Assembly (NCBI GenBank): GCA_947632625.1
Contig: CANRPZ010000062.1
Location: 1 to 6,229 of the forward strand
Length of the DNA: 6,229 bases
Source of the DNA: an uncultured Bacilli bacterium
Lineage (GTDB): Bacteria > Bacillota_I > Bacilli_A > RF39 > UBA660
Reading direction: 5' to 3'
In this document: positions 5,010 to 6,229 of the stretch, piece after piece
Layout: the number at the start of each line of letters is the position of its first letter
Position numbering within the stretch: the stretch's first letter is position 1
Translations under genes and position numbers: made by a program
The notes under the pieces: model-generated
Database searches by the model: none
Told to the model about the DNA's origin: nothing
What the model saw: only the letters and a program-made list of their open reading frames with translations

Positions 5010-6229
5010 AAGGCGAGGGTGATGCGGAAAGCAAGGTAGGAAATGGCCTCACCCGCGCGACTTGAAGAATAAAAAATACCACTCTCAAATCCACTGCTAC
5101 AATCACCACCACGACCGAACCAAGAAAGATTACTTGTAGCAAACCAACCAGCATCGTGATACCATCCGCTAATTATTCTATTTTGTGCTTGAGCACCATT
5201 CATTGTCCCAGTATATTGTTTTTGGATAAATGGTCCCATTTCTCCTGTTGCATCTCCAAGTATTCGATTGGAATATTGATACACATTAGTACTATATTTA
5301 TAAGCATCATAATAATTATTATCTTTTAAGTCATCTTCATTTAATTCACTATTTAAATATATTGGTTCTCCGCTTTCATCTTTCATGACTCCCATAACGT
5401 ATTCCAATGTTAATCCACTCATATCATAAATACCAGTATAGTTATTCGTAGTACTTGCCATCACACTATTAGTATTAAAATATTGATAGCTAACATTTCC
5501 ATCTACACCTTTGTTTGACCATCCATATTCGTTGCAAGATAGTGGATAATCTGTACAAGATTCATTTGTTCCTGTATATCCGGTTGTTGGTTCGTTTTTT
5601 GCAGCATAGCCTGTTAAACGACTTTCGTTATTATTAATTTGTATGTCACTACATTCATTTCCACTACATCTTCCATATATAGAATTAGTTAGATAGGCTA
5701 CGGCTCCCCATTCCGTATTCTTTATCATATGACTATTTAAATCTTTGTTATAATTTAATGATGTTTTAAAAGCATTTCCTACGCTTATATTTCTCCAGCT
5801 ATATTCATTTGGTTTTATAATAATTTGTTCAGAAGCTACTCTATTTGTATAGGTAGCATTTCCAGCTTCACTTGTACTATTTGCTCCTTTATATCCTGTT
5901 TCAAATTTGCCTACCCAAATACCATTTGTTTCAAAAGCAGTAAAGGCTGGGTGCGTCATCCATTTATTTACAGCACATGTACCATTTTCTCCGCTTGGCG
6001 GAGCTACACATTCTGTTTCATTATCTGTTGTATCATCTAGACCAAATTGTATCTCGATTGGTTGGACTTTACTTTCATATTCAGTTGTTTCTCTTTGGTT
6101 ATATTCTCCCATATTAAAGATTCGATATCGATATTTTGGTATCCATACAAAATAACTTTCGATATAATCTTCTTCTATTATTCCATTTTCTTCTATGGTT
6201 TGGTTCTTTCCTTCGTCATTTAATATGAT
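5003..6229 (-). CDS. FGE/C-type-lectin-fold surface-type protein, N-terminus beyond window; candidate DGR target
   Basis: The frame is open from the right edge for 408 residues to TAA; an internal ATG at 6112 is not the true start, because coding continues upstream with SYFVWIPKYRYRIFN (25-39 of the visible part). That VWIP(R/K)Y motif is typical of a repetitive family of Bacillota envelope proteins, often annotated as FGE-sulfatase or prepilin-like. The FGE-like features follow in order: IWVGKFETGYKG (104-115), SWRNISVGNAF (144-154), NTEWGAVAYLTNSIYGR (171-187), DMSGLTLEYVMG (269-280), SGWYHDAGWF (354-363), and WFGRGG...GIFY...AFRITLAF (370-407). The usual DMSGGAWEY is changed to DMSGLTLEY. 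The active-site cysteine pair expected of true FGE near the C-terminal GRGG-to-FR block is absent, so a binding rather than catalytic role is likely. Three close cysteine pairs (74/85, 188/193, 225/232) and C377 suggest export and disulfides. The last ~46 codons have very different base use (see the variable-repeat entry). The function and ligand are unknown. Confidence 0.85.
   Translation of the reverse strand: MILNDEGKNQTIEENGIIEEDYIESYFVWIPKYRYRIFNMGEYNQRETTEYESKVQPIEIQFGLDDTTDNETECVAPPSGENGTCAVNKWMTHPAFTAFETNGIWVGKFETGYKGANSTSEAGNATYTNRVASEQIIIKPNEYSWRNISVGNAFKTSLNYNKDLNSHMIKNTEWGAVAYLTNSIYGRCSGNECSDIQINNNESRLTGYAAKNEPTTGYTGTNESCTDYPLSCNEYGWSNKGVDGNVSYQYFNTNSVMASTTNNYTGIYDMSGLTLEYVMGVMKDESGEPIYLNSELNEDDLKDNNYYDAYKYSTNVYQYSNRILGDATGEMGPFIQKQYTGTMNGAQAQNRIISGWYHDAGWFATSNLSWFGRGGDCSSGFESGIFYSSSRAGEAISYLAFRITLAFK
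5006..5149 (-). other. Putative DGR variable repeat with GC-rich, initiation-site-like 3' end
   Basis: From G361 to A406 of the visible protein the coding strand has about 20 adenines in 138 bases (~15%), against 25 in 60 bases immediately before (5220-5161). Framework residues are spelled with adenine-free codons (GGT, CGT, TGG, TTC, GCC, CGC), whereas just upstream AGA and other A-rich codons appear. Presumed variable positions (376-379, 381, 383, 387, 388, 390, 396, 398, 399) use GAT, TGT, AGC, AGT, TTT, AGT, TAT, TCT, AGT, ATT, TAC and CTT: all end in T or C, as expected if adenines of AAT/AAC template codons had been replaced. The last 49 bases (5060-5012) are about 63% GC, reminiscent of the initiation-of-mutagenic-homing element. 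The template repeat, reverse transcriptase and Avd are not in this window. Gene conversion among paralogues, or a region that was once DGR-driven and is now fixed, would also fit. Confidence 0.5.

Noticed and set aside
4964..5013. CCTTTAAA/TTTAAAGG inverted repeat with a 34-base gap after the FGE-like gene
   Set aside because: Eight AT-rich pairs that include the self-complementary TTTAAA are likely by chance, and the loop is too long for a convincing terminator.
4939..5154. Minus-strand 71-residue frame overlapping the end of the FGE-like gene
   Set aside because: It is an out-of-frame reading of the low-adenine segment; its length reflects the unusual base composition and not a separate gene.
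6110..6112. ATG at 6112 as the start of the FGE-like protein
   Set aside because: The frame continues open to the window edge with a recognisable VWIPKYRY motif, so this Met is internal and the true start lies outside.
5003..6229. Active formylglycine-generating enzyme (sulfatase maturation)
   Set aside because: The cysteine pair expected in the C-terminal block is missing and the DMSG-W-E motif is degraded; the fold is retained, but catalysis is not supported.
1..6229. A DGR template repeat or reverse transcriptase inside the window
   Set aside because: I found no second copy of the GC-rich tail or of the GRGG block on either strand, and no reverse-transcriptase motifs in any frame; if a DGR exists, its machinery lies elsewhere.
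1..6229. Mycoplasma-type code with TGA read as Trp
   Set aside because: All tryptophans in the long frames are TGG and the genes read through at normal length without TGA; no gene here needs TGA as sense. No TGA stop is present either, so the evidence is indirect.

Overview
This is an AT-rich bacterial window in which every supported gene lies on the minus strand, so transcription runs from the right edge to the left edge. The low GC content, strong AGGTGA/GGAGGG ribosome binding sites, TGG for every tryptophan, the rplI-dnaB pair and the LysM-G5-M23 envelope protein suggest a low-GC Bacillota. It may be an uncultured gut lineage of Bacilli or a relative of the Mollicutes that uses the standard code. 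The lineage is an inference, because no rRNA or other taxonomic marker is present.

Layout from right to left. (1) 6229-5003: the C-terminal 408 residues of a large surface-type protein with a formylglycine-generating-enzyme (FGE)/C-type-lectin-like domain; its N-terminus is beyond the window. (2) 4900-3299: an unrecognised 533-residue soluble protein with its own extended -10 promoter and a weak terminator. (3) 3265-3236: a promoter followed by a compact three-gene unit, rplI (ribosomal protein L9), dnaB (replicative helicase) and a membrane-anchored LysM-G5-M23 endopeptidase that is cut off by the left edge before its last catalytic motif. Gaps inside this unit are about 13-15 bases.

The most interesting signal is at the 3' end of the FGE-like gene. 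Over the last ~46 codons (5149-5012) adenine on the coding strand falls to about 15%, against about 42% in the 60 bases at 5220-5161, and the final 49 coding bases reach about 63% GC. The residues there follow the framework GRGG....G...GIFY....G.A.....FR of C-type-lectin-fold targets of diversity-generating retroelements (DGRs), and the presumed variable positions nearly all use codons ending in T or C. I infer a DGR variable repeat. No template repeat or reverse transcriptase lies in this window, so either a nearby or a remote DGR would be needed.

The left half is housekeeping (translation, replication, cell-wall remodelling). The right half (the FGE-like protein and the 533-residue protein) looks accessory. 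No tRNA, rRNA, CRISPR array, insertion sequence or riboswitch was seen. No gene-free stretch exceeds about 100 bases.
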